Shown here piece after piece: positions 13,356-23,974 of a stretch of 64,000 bases of DNA. The notes under the pieces are model-generated. The model searched no databases. It was not told the DNA's origin and saw only the letters and a list, made by a program, of their open reading frames with translations. The stretch is taken from the NCBI RefSeq assembly GCF_043290135.1, contig NC_134702.1, positions 193,720,491 through 193,784,490 of the forward strand, written 5' to 3'. A program made the translations under genes and the position numbers. Every line of letters begins with the position of its first letter. Position 1 is the stretch's first letter. This DNA comes from Rhipicephalus microplus. Taxonomy: Eukaryota > Arthropoda > Arachnida > Ixodida > Ixodidae.

Positions 13356-15254
13356 CGAAATTACAACAATAATAAAATAAAGATGAATCAATAAAAGAAA
13401 AAAGGGGGCTAATACTATAACAGAAGACTGAAACTTTGAGTCGACCAGGCAGTTGAGTTAACTTCACCCGATCAAAACCAAATTTATGTCCGAAATGCCT
13501 TCACATTATCAATTATATCACAAGAGTTGGTATAGAATATATTTAGGCAGCCGTTATGTGGGCATCATTGGCTGTTTTATTTTTTCACCAATTTCTAATT
13601 AAATCAGCACAGCGATGAACACAAGCGAAGCTCTCCAATTACAAATAAAAAATAACTTTCTATCTCTGATATTGTCTTAGGCAATGCTGCTTTTGGCCTG
13701 GCTAAATTGTAAATCATCGTAAATGAAGCGCCAACCATGCACCCTAATCTAACTGCAAGCTGTCAATATCGGCATTCAGGTCTTCATCTTTTATACCCAA
13801 TTGTTCACGTGGTTTTCGGCGCATTTACCGTAGAGGGTAATGGCCACGGTTTTCTGAGCAAGCCAGCGAGCCATCGGTGAATTCGTGCGGTGACCAGAGC
13901 ACGCGCGGACCTCGGCAGCTCGCTTTTCCTGTCGAAGCCTGCGCCGCCAGACTTGGGCTGCGACCGCTGTAACAACCAGGTCCGGCGGCCGGCTCTGGCG
14001 CCGTTTCCTCTTGCTCTTCCCAGGTGAGGCTTGATCTCCCATTCCTGGTCCACATTTTGGCCTGGAACATGTGGACGCTGCTGCGCGATAGCTGTTACGG
14101 TGCTGCTGTGCCCAAATGCACAGGCGGCGCTGAGGACGACGTCGTTCCGAAACAGTGGCACAGTAAAGCGAGCCTCTGTGCGTATCGCGGCCTTCTATTT
14201 CCAATGAATGTTTTCCGTTGGCACGCAACGGTTAGGCCCCCTTAAGGGGTGCTTCAGAAGTGAGCAATGTAAACATTCTGATGCATTTGTTTGGCTGGGG
14301 TAAGTAATTCTTAGCGCAGAAACGGCTCCGGTCGTGGTTCTTTAAGTAAACTAGACGTTACGGCAGCTGTTCCCTCCCTTCCTCATGGAGTGACTGCTCT
14401 GAATATGGATGTGACCCTGCTTCCGCAACCACTACAGTTGACCATAATGAAAGAGCATATCGGGGCAATAAACATAGGGTTAATATCTAAAAGTTTGACT
14501 GGAGCCATTACAGCAACCAGATCAACCTCCTTGCTATACTATCCAGAACAACAAGTCAAGTATGCTGGTGCGAGCGCAGGGCCATAGAAGCGCTTTCTCA
14601 GTGCAGGCTTCTTTAATTTTGAAACATGATGTGGCGCATGGTTGCGCACATCTTCTGCTCCTTATCGCACAGTGTATAGTAAACTTCCTAGTGTTAACAC
14701 CTTCTGTTGTCTTCAGAGCATGGAAGTCGCATATCTGTCACTTCCTTTCGCTTCATCTTCAAGGCTTTTTATATGACTAGCTCATTTAGCACAGCTGAAC
14801 ATATGAAAAGCACGTATAGCAAAAGTGGTTTTGCTATACGAAAAGTATTTTCTTACAGCAGTGGACAAGTCATCAATTTTGCTGATGACTTGTCCACTCC
14901 TATAAGCAGAGAAGGTTTTCCTGCCGAAACTTCTCCCGAGTATCGAATATTACCCATGGATGTAGCAAATAGGCATCTCTGTCTTTGAAGCGCTTGACTG
15001 GACTCGGGATTGTGTTGACGGGAAGAACGAATTACTACTTCATCAGCGGACGCCATGGCGAAAAGTTTTGGAAGCCGCAGGTAGGCGTAGAAAGGTAGTC
15101 ACCATGCACGCAATATTCAAGTAAACTTCAAGTTATCTTGCTCTACGTGGTGTTGACCTGAGGTCAGCTAAGACGAAAAAAAGAAAAAGACGCCTTCCCA
15201 ATTTAAAAAGTGGGAACAAGTGATTGATGCTTTGCGTCGCCCCGTGAAACGTGC
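13356..15254. other. GC-rich open patch and a perfect hairpin, otherwise nothing recognised
   Basis: The minus strand is open in several frames over 13,791-14,228 (up to 145 codons), in a patch that is more GC-rich than its surroundings. No domain is recognised and the overlapping frames suggest composition and not coding. At 14,860-14,898 there is a perfect 16-bp hairpin (AGTGGACAAGTCATCA and its complement, 7-base loop). Confidence 0.45.
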
Positions 15255-15332
15255 TTTCCTTCCTTCCTTCCTTCCTTCCTTCCTTCCTTCCTTCCTTCCT
15301 TCCTTCCTTCCTTCCTTCCTTCCTTCCAGTTC

Positions 15333-15365
<33 letters not shown>

Positions 15366-15527
15366 TTATCTATCTATCAATCTATTTATCTATCTATCAA
15401 TCTATCTATCTATCTATCTATCTATCTGTCTGTCTGTCTGTCTGTCTGTCTGCCTATCCGTCCGTCCGTCCGTCCGTCCGTCCGTCCGTCCGTCCGTCCG
15501 TCCGTCCGTCCGTCCGTCCGTCCGTCC

Positions 15528-15614
<87 letters not shown>
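15255..15614. repeat. compound tetranucleotide microsatellite
   Basis: A continuous 360-bp array that changes unit along its length: TTCC (about 15,255-15,327), ATCT with occasional variants (15,333-15,427), TGTC (15,428-15,451), CCGT (about 15,457-15,528) and TGTC again (15,530-15,614). Each unit differs from its neighbour by one base, consistent with stepwise mutation and expansion. The long S/L/Y/P-rich frames across it are artefacts. Confidence 0.98.
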
Positions 15615-15617
15615 AAG

Positions 15618-15950
15618 CCACTTAGCCTCCTGATTTTGGATGATCTAGTAGCAGCTTCCTTGACTTGTTCTTAGGTAAAATTGGTACAAAAGTGTATAGG
15701 GGTACGACAAGCAGACTCTCTGGCCATGAATTAGGAAGAAAAATGATTTGGCAGATCCCGTGTGCTTGGGAAGCAATGTTATGCCACCTAGCCTCCTGAT
15801 TTTGGATGATCTAGTAGCAGCTTGCTTGACTTGTTCTTAGGTAAAATTGGTACAAAAGTGTATATGGGGTACGATAAGCAGACTCTCTGGCCATGAATTA
15901 GGAAGAAAAATGATTTGGCAGATCCCGTGTGCTTGGGAAGCAATGTTATG
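15618..15950. repeat. two-copy tandem duplication, unit about 166 bp
   Basis: The unit at 15,618-15,783 is repeated at 15,784-15,950 with only a few differences (for example CTTCCTTGAC versus CTTGCTTGAC, and one added base in GTATATGGGG). The unit ends in GGCAGATCCCGTGTGCTTGG, which also resembles segments near 23,420 and 46,775, so it contains part of a dispersed repeat. High identity indicates a recent duplication beside the microsatellite. Confidence 0.93.
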
Positions 15951-17032
15951 CGAAGCATGCGGGGTAGGTAAATTTTCATGAGCGCAACGTTTTGAATGAT
16001 ATTCAAGATATTTAAGAAGCTCGAGTACCAAAAGCTGTCGAAACAAACCAAGCGATTGGTTGGAAATTGTGTACGCCCAAGTGAGATTGACGCAACCAGA
16101 ACTCTCCGTCACTTCCGTGTTTTGTTCGGTTTGCCAGCCTACCGGCGTGAGTGACCGTATACTATCGCACGGCTCAAGGCTGATGTTTCAAAGAGTACCC
16201 TGAAGTCCCCGAAGCGTAAAAGGCAGCATGCGCACCTGGTTTTAATTAAAGGGCGGGAAGGGGCAACGGTTGGGATTCAGCAGAAGATCCAGTTGGCATT
16301 AAGCACAGGATCTATGGGTTCTGCTTAGGCGCGAGATCACCGCTATACGTTTCATGAACCACGGATTACGTGGGCAGTGAGCCCCTTTTGCCTTTCATTG
16401 CCGGTGTAACTAAACGTGATTCACCCTGAATTTCCCTTCGCGCTGCAGGATATGCTAGTGGCTCTTCGGTATTATCACGCTCGCGCACGCTACACGCGTC
16501 AGTTTTCTCCCCTTGATTAGTTTAGGGGAGAAACCATGCCCCAAACACTGCTGTGCTGAAAATATTCACGTCATTTCTGGACGACAAAGAATGACACAAA
16601 TCAGGCGTAGGGAACGAAACGCCAATATGCCTGCATGCTGGGTAATTGTAGTTCAATGCTTGTTGAGTAAAACGAATCGCAAGATATGCCATTGATTAGA
16701 TCAACCTGACTCGTTCACTGGTTTTGACGCTGGTTGCATTCACCAGTCCATCGATGTTGACGCCAGTTGCGTCAGACGATGCCAGCTCGAAAACTCTGCG
16801 AGTTTGTTTTGGACACCCAGACATGACAGCCCTTATACCGCGGCCCGTGGTATACGGGCATCTGCCACACGTGCTGTAGGAAAAGGTTTGTCGTTGCACA
16901 CGAAGGGAATCATCATGTTATTGTATCATGTCCAGCCAGACATATTTCTCAAGTACTCTTACCCACCCGTACCAATTGTGGTGTACACCAACTTAAGGAG
17001 GCGATTATGATCATAAAGAAGGCGAATATTCA
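15951..17032. other. no recognised gene
   Basis: No gene is recognised. A segment at about 16,708-16,742 (core GTTTTGACGCTGGTTGC) recurs at 50,540-50,575, which suggests a short shared repeat. Confidence 0.4.
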
Positions 17033-17153
17033 CTCTTTTTTCTTCTATTTTTTTCTTCTTACTTCCTTTCTTTCTTTACTTCTTTGCTTCTCCTTCTTTG
17101 TTTCATTCTTCTTTTGCTTTCTTCCCTTCTTTCTTCCTTTTTCTTTTTTTTTT
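17033..17153. repeat. polypyrimidine tract
   Basis: About 120 bases almost entirely C and T on the plus strand, with TTTCTT-type units of irregular order. It is low-complexity sequence and is not adjacent to any exon I can see. Confidence 0.8.
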
Positions 17154-18762
17154 GCATCCCGCGTTGATTCTTTGTAATATCATCGCTCCATTACAGTAGT
17201 TGAACCTTCATCCACCTGCTAGCAGCGCGCGGTTCTTCACTTGTTACAGGCAACAACGACGATTATTCGTGCAGATGAGCGCAAAAAGAACGTAACGTCA
17301 AGTGAAAAGCAACCTCGGTAAAAGATCACACTTCCATATCGGTATACCAAATAGTCACTGAGAGGCCCGGGATGAAGAGAGCATTTGAGGAGAGCTACAT
17401 TGTGTCGATTCATGTGCAAAAAAGGGTGCTCGGTCAAGGCTGATACAGGACGAATGAAATGCAGGAAACATAAGCTTTTGCCTCCTTCGTTTTATACCTC
17501 CTGTATCTGCGTTAACTCGGCGCGCTTTTGAAGATGAAACATTTATTTTAAAACGGCTCGTATAAATGCACATGTGGCCGGCCAACTTCGAGGGCCGCTT
17601 TTGGCGCCCTCGATGGCGTATATAATGACGTGGCTGCCACCGTCGAATTATGTAACCCGTAACAGAGTATACCCTTGAAAAATGAAAACGGTTTATCAGG
17701 TTTGTATGTTGTTTTGCTTCCTAAGACGGCGTGCCGACTTTAATATAAGAGTGATAATCTTAAAACACTCGAACAAACGTTCGCAGGTTTTCCCTTTATT
17801 AGCAGAAGTATCATGGCCTGGGCACGAGCAAGTTGATAATCACGGCATGAGAATAATTACGGATGGCAACTAGCACAAACCAATGGCGTCTCGTTGCCAC
17901 TGTTTGAGCATCACAAATGTGCTTACGTTTTTTTTTCTTGCATTGCAGGGGTAGACAAGCCAAGAAGCAGTCATGACGGAAGAGTAAGAAAAATCTTTCT
18001 TGTCTTAACCTCATTGGACCGATACAGGCAGCGAAATCGTCCTAATGTTTATCCTCTTATTAATGGTTAGGAAAATATCGCTAAACAATCGTAGACAACA
18101 ATACGTCGAAGTGCACCTCCAACGAACGCAAGTACATACTTTGCCTAAGGATGCTTAGAGCTCAACAGCTTGTATACCTCTTTTTCTACAAGTACGGAAT
18201 ACATACCAATAGAAACTGCTGTTACAATCTTTCTTAGTTGTGCACAAGTACTGCAACTCGATCGGGCGAGTAAACGCAGTCATACAAAATAGTAAAAAAA
18301 AGCATTTCTATATCCGATGAAATCTGCATGCATGTCATACCCTTACTCGCTCTTATGAGTGTTTAGCAGACAATGCACATCAACATCCGATCCGGCGTGC
18401 ATTATGGCATGCTCCGGTATACGGCATGCGAAGGATCAAGACGTGTGGAACGAACAAACGATCAGTGCGTTTACGGTCAACCGATATGCATATGTATGTA
18501 CGCTTGGAAGAATCCGTAGCCTCGTCCAGTACAGCGAAAAAGAACTTTAAGTAAACGTACAGTGAAATACAATAACATATCCTATAAAGTTATGCCAACC
18601 AACCCACTGGCACTTACTGTAAAGGCTGTGGGGTACGGTGCGTACCGTTAGGGTAGCTGGCTCTTCATCATTGTCCACATAGCCGATGTTCCCCAGTAAG
18701 AATATGCGTTTTTAGAGACAGAACGTAGGTATATATACATGATGGAAGAGAAAAAGGAATAC
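17154..18762. other. no recognised gene
   Basis: Non-coding DNA between the polypyrimidine tract and the LTR element. Only short motif-free frames are present. Confidence 0.5.
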
Positions 18763-18767
18763 ATGTA
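18763..18767. repeat. target-site duplication, left
   Basis: ATGTA directly precedes the left LTR and is repeated exactly at 21,076-21,080 directly after the right LTR. A 5-bp duplication is usual for Ty3/gypsy integration and marks the outer limits of the element. Confidence 0.85.
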
Positions 18768-18870
18768 TGTGATAATACACAGCACTAGGCTGGGGTGTCA
18801 GCCATTTTCTTCATTTCTAACCTCTTCTTCCTCCTCGTCTCCCTCCAACCCTGCCTAACGTCCACGTACA
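18768..18870 (-). repeat. 3' LTR (103 bp)
   Basis: Matches the LTR at 20,973-21,075 from TGTACGTGGACG to the terminal CA, with a handful of differences (for example CTTCTTCCTCCTCG versus CTTCTTCTTTCTCG on the plus strand). The few mismatches show that the insertion is not brand new. The integrase frame runs a few codons into it. Confidence 0.9.
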
Positions 18871-18882
18871 CTCCCCCTCTCT
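18871..18882 (-). promoter_or_regulatory. polypurine tract
   Basis: Minus strand AGAGAGGGGGAG sits immediately upstream of the 3' LTR. This is the expected position and composition of the plus-strand primer of an LTR retrotransposon. Confidence 0.85.
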
Positions 18883-19944
18883 GAAGACTCATCCCTCCTG
18901 GGGTGATACTTGAAAACATTTCCAATGGTCGCGAATTCCAGCACACCATCATCGTTGATGTAACCGACCATTTTGAGAACGCCATGCTGCACTGCGATCT
19001 GCACCACGCGATAAGGTCCCATGCACACCTGCTTTGTGCCGGGAAGGCCTTTTCTGACAAGCACCAGATAGTTCATTTGTATCTGAGGTATCCGCGTGTT
19101 GTGCCGACGGTCAAAGTTCCTCTTCATACTTTCCCGGTATCGCTGGTAGGCTTCCGACGTTTTTCGTTTTTCGCACAATTGCAGGCGGTCTGCAATGCAA
19201 AGTTCTTGATCAGCAGGAAGCACTGGTACCTTACCGAAAGCTGCAAAATATGGGCTACAGCCGATGCTCGCAGTGTACGACCGATTGTGGTGAGCCTTCA
19301 AGCAACACTTCTATCCACCCTGAAAACCTGGATACATGGAAATGAACTGCTTCAAATTCCGAATGATTCTTTCAGCCATGCCATTTCCTGCAGGATGGTA
19401 CGGAGTGCAGCGTCGCAATACAACTCCTCGATCCTTCGCCCAATCTTGCAAACGCTGGCCCATTGTCTGATATTACTATTTTCGTATTCTTGAACATCTC
19501 TCGACTCAAAAGAGCGATCACATTTTTTGCGTCTTCTCTTCCCGGCCGTGCAGCCACTACTCTTGTGCACGGGTCTATTGCCACTCGGAAAGACTGCGTT
19601 CTTCTTACTGCTGCAGCCTTCTTCTTGAGCTCAGCGAAATTCAGATGAATGACTTCAAATGGTACGTCGGAATGTTGAGGTAAAACCATCTCGTCTGTTC
19701 TCTGAAGGTACTTGGCTTTGTGAGTTTGACAGTGATGACAAGACTGAGCATACCGTTGAACGTCCTCTTTCATGTGTTTCCACTGGAAACGCTGACGAAT
19801 TTTGTGATATGTCCTCCAAAAGCCGTCATGTCCACCTGAGTGCGGGGAGTCGTGATAGAGCTCCAAAATTCGAGGCACCATTGTTTCTGGGACTGTGAAC
19901 TTTCCGTTATGGAACTTACGTTCTTCAGCTCCCTCCCACAACAA
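18871..19944 (-). pseudogene. retrotransposon integrase remnant
   Basis: In order on the minus strand: an H-x-H-C-x-x-C type zinc-binding region (residues HDSPHSGGHDG then SCHHCQTHK) at about 19,750-19,870; the catalytic core with a first-position HLNF where HLDF is usual (Asp to Asn), the second Asp in ISDNGPAF (about 19,460), and the third acidic residue in GMAERI (about 19,375) in a shifted frame; then a C-terminal part with YRVVQI and FKYHPRR. One frameshift near 19,440 and a stop near 19,320 interrupt it. The catalytic Asp loss, frameshift and stop each make it non-functional. Family: Ty3/gypsy-type integrase. Confidence 0.88.
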
Positions 19945-20052
19945 TGTTGCGTTGACAAAGGATAAGGGTGTTGCAGTAGGTTTCCAGCTTGCAAGCGGGC
20001 ATCGTTTCTCAGCTCGTGTGGCCCCGGTATTCCTTGCAGCAGGTGTCTTGGG

Positions 20053-20931
20053 TTAACGCTGGGTTCCTAGGTCCTGGAGGTAGAGGTTTCGCATTCCCTG
20101 CAGAAGTTCTTCGACCGTCTTGGGTCCTCGCATTTGTATCTGCTTCTTGAGGTCCGGACTTAAACCATGAATGATATGCGGAACCACAGACGTCTCAGGC
20201 AAAGATGAGTCCGCCAGCTGTAACAAGCGCCTTTTCTCATAAAAATAGCTGAGTGCAGATCCAGACCTGTATTTGAACGTGATTGCTTTGTACCATAGCA
20301 ACACCTTGTTCTCGCTGAAGGAGCTCAGAAAGCTTGCTTTCCAATCTGTCCATGGTTTGTTGCTGTGAGCGTTGAGACGCCATTCGTACCAACTCTTTGC
20401 TATGCCCGATAGGATTGGTCGTATGTTTTTCACTTTATCTTCGTCGCTGGTCCAGTAGTTTTCATTACATGCATACTCGTAAAACGTGAGCCAGGACTCT
20501 GGACTACTAGACTCTCCGTCAAACATGTCTGGCTTCACTTGTTCGCGACTCGGTCTGCTTAATCTTTCCGTCGCATTTAAAGGCAAGCGCATTAAATCAT
20601 CTTGCTGCCTATTCTGTTCTTGGTGCAGTTCAAGAAACTTGTTGATCAGCTCGACGGAACTGTCGGGCGAAGCAGCGGTAGCAGGCTTCGCGTCGTTTCT
20701 TACTGGAGTCAGCACGAAATTCTGATAATCCTGAAGTTTCATGTTGATCCTCACCGTTCTTTTAGCAAGTAAATGGTCTGGAATGAGCTTCATTTTAGTG
20801 CTTATATAGGAAACAAATGCATCAGTGCTCACTGCTTCCGGAAGAGCAAGTTTCTCTTCATCTTGAGGCGTTGCGGTCAAGATCCGGATGCCACCGCGTT
20901 GATTTGCTCCAATGCTGAAGTCCACCCACAT
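20053..20931 (-). CDS. Gag-like protein of the LTR element
   Basis: An intact frame of about 292 residues starting at MWVDFSIGANQ, the first Met after the primer-binding site; an earlier in-frame Met at 20,985 lies within the LTR and is unlikely to be used. The central and C-terminal parts carry the retrotransposon-gag signature: PESWLTFYEYAC, then DKVKNIRPILSGIAKSWYEW, WTDWKASFLSSF, and ALSYFYEKRRLL. I see no CCHC zinc knuckle. It would form the particle shell, but with no pol behind it the element depends on helper copies. An intact gag next to a broken integrase is notable. Confidence 0.85.
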   Translation of the reverse strand: MWVDFSIGANQRGGIRILTATPQDEEKLALPEAVSTDAFVSYISTKMKLIPDHLLAKRTVRINMKLQDYQNFVLTPVRNDAKPATAASPDSSVELINKFLELHQEQNRQQDDLMRLPLNATERLSRPSREQVKPDMFDGESSSPESWLTFYEYACNENYWTSDEDKVKNIRPILSGIAKSWYEWRLNAHSNKPWTDWKASFLSSFSENKVLLWYKAITFKYRSGSALSYFYEKRRLLQLADSSLPETSVVPHIIHGLSPDLKKQIQMRGPKTVEELLQGMRNLYLQDLGTQR

Positions 20932-20953
20932 CTTGAATGTCCGCACAGAAAGT

Positions 20954-20969
20954 ATACACGGCTGCGCCA
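20954..20969 (-). promoter_or_regulatory. primer-binding site
   Basis: Minus strand TGGCGCAGCCGTGTA begins three bases after the 5' LTR. The leading TGG is the complement of a tRNA CCA end. I cannot assign the tRNA with confidence. Confidence 0.7.
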
Positions 20970-20972
20970 ATT

Positions 20973-21075
20973 TGTAATAATACACAGCACTAGGCTGGGG
21001 TGTCAGCCATCTTCTTTATTTCTAACCTCTTCTTCTTTCTCGTCTCCTTCCAACACTGCCTACCGTCCACGTACA
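20973..21075 (-). repeat. 5' LTR (103 bp)
   Basis: Reads TGTACGTGGACGG to TATTATTACA on the minus strand and contains AAATAAAG, a likely poly(A) signal. It is unusually short for an LTR but pairs cleanly with 18,768-18,870. Confidence 0.9.
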
Positions 21076-21080
21076 ATGTA
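21076..21080. repeat. target-site duplication, right
   Basis: ATGTA, identical to 18,763-18,767. Confidence 0.85.
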
Positions 21081-21176
21081 CAAAATATATTAGGCTTTTA
21101 TAGCTCGTCATTTAATAACACAGAAGTCCAAAGAAGGCGGTGACCACTGCCTCCGCAAATCAGGTGACTCGAAGTC

Positions 21177-21440
21177 TTAGTCGTCCACCCACCAGAAAGG
21201 GTGCAGAGATTGGGCCACTCGAGTGATGAGGGACACGGGCAAGAATGTCCAATGGGTAAAACGAGCGCACCACACAATGGCGCAGCCTGCCCATGTCTTG
21301 AAGACTTCGCTGGGCGAGAAGATAAAGTCCTGTGGAGGGGGAAAATTGAGCTTCTCTGTGGGAAATATAGCCACTGACACGAACGTCGGCAGCGGTTCAT
21401 GACGCCATGACGGTTCATGACGCCAGTGACGCCACCCCAC
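21177..21440 (-). CDS. unrecognised terminal ORF with poly(A) signal
   Basis: A minus-strand frame of 87 codons. A good acceptor (TATTTCCCACAG) at 21,357 would make 21,177-21,356 a terminal exon coding EKLNFPPPQDFIFSPSEVF and a tryptophan-rich hydrophobic tail that ends HPFWWVDD. About 60 bases after the stop is ATTAAA (21,111-21,116), a common poly(A) signal, just before the LTR element's target site. I do not recognise the family. The tail could be membrane-associated. It might also be the unspliced frame starting at Met 21,440. Whether it belongs to the 24.9-kb signal-peptide exon on the same strand is unknown. Confidence 0.4.
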   Translation of the reverse strand: MGWRHWRHEPSWRHEPLPTFVSVAIFPTEKLNFPPPQDFIFSPSEVFKTWAGCAIVWCARFTHWTFLPVSLITRVAQSLHPFWWVDD

Positions 21441-22620
21441 GCCTCTGAACCGTCAGTGCTTCGTCACGACCCCGCATAGACGACAATGGCTGAGTGTAGA
21501 TGTTGACTCCATGAAAATTGCAACAGCGACGCCGTCTCAGTTGCTCAACCCCGCTCAACAAAGGGTTGTTCGCGAAACTTCCGTCGAATTCATTATAACC
21601 AGACACAGCGAAATGCCTGGCCCGCCTGCAAAGCAGCGTCGTGCTTTTTGCTTCCGACCGACCACAGATCATGAGGGTGAAAGCATTTTTGCGGATCGGC
21701 TCACGCACAATGACGTCTGCTAAGACGAACTGCCACGCCTTACGTAATAATACGCAGAAAGCGGAACGCTCATCCTGGGGGTCGTCGTTGCAACCACCGT
21801 TCAAAATCCGCACTTATTTTTTCCAACACGATCATCATTCGTACTCCTGAGCGGCGCTTTATGTTAATTTTTTCTACACGCCTTCAATGTTAAAAATAAA
21901 AGGGTTCCAGCCAATTCACGCCATGAATACCTTAAGACAGTGGGCCTGTCGGCGGCTTTGTTAAAAATTAAATCTCTGTTATATGTATCGGCAATGTTTT
22001 GCGTGAGTATCTCATATATGCTTTGGCTTGCTTGTGACACACGTCTCTCCTCATAAGCTCGCATTTGCAGTGGCGAAACGACTAGCAGCGTCGCTGCAGT
22101 CATCCCGATGCCAATGCACAGAGTCTCAGTTTAGCCTGTGTATAAAATTAGCGTTTTTCGTGCCACAAAGAAAGTATTTATATGCTTCACTTAGCGAAAC
22201 TTCTTTGAACACCTGTAGTACTTAGAAAAATTAAGTACTTAGTGAAGTTAAACGCCAAATCAGGGTGAGGCTAATATAACTCTGAATAACGAGATTAATA
22301 TGAAAGTTAAACATACTGTAAAAAAGCGGAATAAAGTAAATTGTACCCTAACGCCAGGCATTTATGCTCAAACTAGCGTTTGCAGCGTTCAAGTATGGCG
22401 ATTTCGCCAAACACACAGGTGAAAGGTCTGTTTAAACACTAGTCCAGCTTCACGATCCGCCGCACAGGTACGGTGCCGGCAGTGTCCCGCAACCTACGTT
22501 GCGGGTGAACGAAAACATTGGTATGGACGAAACGGAATGTGTTAACACGTAGGCGAACTCTACGAGGCGCACTTAAAACAAAGCGATATGCTGTCACCCC
22601 ATGCATCAGACTTATCACGA
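21441..22620. other. no recognised gene
   Basis: A 132-codon minus-strand frame (21,415-21,813) overlaps the previous ORF in another frame and shows no motif I know. Nothing else is supported. Confidence 0.4.
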
Positions 22621-22635
22621 TAGTTTTAGCTCACA

Positions 22636-22785
22636 GAGGCGGAAATGTTGTAGGCCCGTGTACTCAGATTTGGGTGCACGTTAAAGAACCCCAGGTGGTC
22701 GAAATTTCCGAAGCCCTCCACTACGGCGTCTCTCATAATCATCAGTGGTTTTGGGACGTTAAACCCCACATATCAATCAATCAAT
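22636..22785 (+). repeat. Ruka-type SINE, 5'-truncated
   Basis: Plus-strand copy of the SINE body from GAGGCGGAAATGTTG to the ATCAATCAATCAA tail. The tRNA-like head is absent. A perfect 15-bp target duplication, TAGTTTTAGCTCACA, flanks it at 22,621-22,635 and 22,786-22,800, so this is a complete insertion of an already truncated copy and not a later deletion. Confidence 0.92.
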
Positions 22786-22800
22786 TAGTTTTAGCTCACA

Positions 22801-23958
22801 AAACGAAGAAGTACCGAAAATAACGACATGGACACCACGCCCTTGTTTTGCGTTCTAGGTTCTTTTGTGCGATAAAAAAAGGAAAGCAAATGCGACTACC
22901 AACAAGCCCAGGCATATGCCTCTCGGACACGTTTGACGCTTACCCTCGTATTCCAGAACTACCTTTCACTCAACGCTTCGCTTTCACTTGAGAAAGCCTA
23001 TGGGAGCGCCATCTCTAGGCATGGCAAGTCACTGCATATTAGCGATAGTCTGTTGCGATTGTTGAGTAGCGCAGCGTCATTTTTAGCCGAGTTGTGGCGC
23101 AGTGCTCAACTTTGTCAGTGAAGGGTGAAAGTCGAGTGGAGGAAAGTTTGGTAAGAGCTCATACGCACCATCCCCACGCAAGTATTAGCAAAGCAAGATA
23201 GATGTTCACTGCGAGCGGTGCTCCAAGCACCACTGGCAACTACGGGTTCCACTTGAATTCTGTTCAAATTCCTCGCTGAACCACAGCCGCGCATGCGCAC
23301 TCTGCTTCCAACTCTAAAACTTGCCCGCACTGGCACTTTTCTCTCGTCCCGGGAAAACAGCCCAAAAATATGCTCGCTGGGTAAACAAACGCTCATTCAT
23401 CAACTAGTTAAGAAAAAATTCGGCAGACCCCACGTACTTGAAAATCGACGTTAGGCGAAGCATGCGCAGGTAAGGTGACGGTGTTGCAACTTTTTTATTG
23501 AGCGACACGTCATGACGTGACGTCAAATATATTTGACACATATTTGACATATATATGTGACATATATTTGTGCATGACGTCACGCACAAATATATGTTGA
23601 AGAGTTGCAGATGTTTACATAATCAGTTGTTTGCACTTGCGCAACAATGCCAAGTGTAACATGCGTATTAGCAAAACCAGAAGCTGATATAAAGCACTGA
23701 TGCTCGCGAGAATGGCGGCCCTGGACACTGCTACATAAGTCAACTTCAATGCGTGGCAACTAACCATAATCAAAATTAACCCGACGTGACGGCTGTATCA
23801 AACGAGTGCATATCTCAATTTTATAAAATTGGGTAGACAGCACTGCAACCACTATTGACGTTTCATCAAGATTAGCGTCTATTTGAAAAATAGTTCCGAA
23901 ACCTGGCGTATCTCTGTAGTGAAATGCTATATTGCCCCGCAGAATGCTTGGGTTCGAT
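22801..23958. other. no recognised gene; fragment of a dispersed repeat
   Basis: At about 23,415-23,475 a segment (GGCAGACCCC, then GGCGAAGCATGCGCAGGTA) resembles the ends of the 15.7-kb duplication and the 46.77-kb repeat. It is followed by TATATTTGACA-type imperfect palindromes at 23,525-23,600. No gene is recognised. Confidence 0.5.
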
Positions 23959-23974
23959 TCCAGCTGGACCCTGA

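Larger units (their letters stand above)
18768..21075 (-). mobile_element. Ty3/gypsy-like LTR retrotransposon lacking reverse transcriptase
   Basis: A 2,308-bp element read on the minus strand: 5' LTR (20,973-21,075), primer-binding site, gag-like ORF, integrase remnant, purine tract, 3' LTR (18,768-18,870), flanked by the 5-bp duplication ATGTA. Both LTRs are 103 bp, start TG and end CA. Only about 100 bp separate the gag stop from the integrase frame, so protease, reverse transcriptase and RNase H are missing. It is a non-autonomous deletion derivative whose ends are all still present. Confidence 0.9.

Noticed and set aside
13791..14245. GC-rich coding region
   Set aside because: Several frames on both strands are open at once, which reflects base composition. 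No domain was recognised.
15255..15614. CRISPR-like array
   Set aside because: No spacers, only 4-bp units, and the window is from an animal genome.
15220..15633. Long serine/leucine/proline-rich reading frames
   Set aside because: They are translations of the tetranucleotide array in every frame, with no flanking gene structure.
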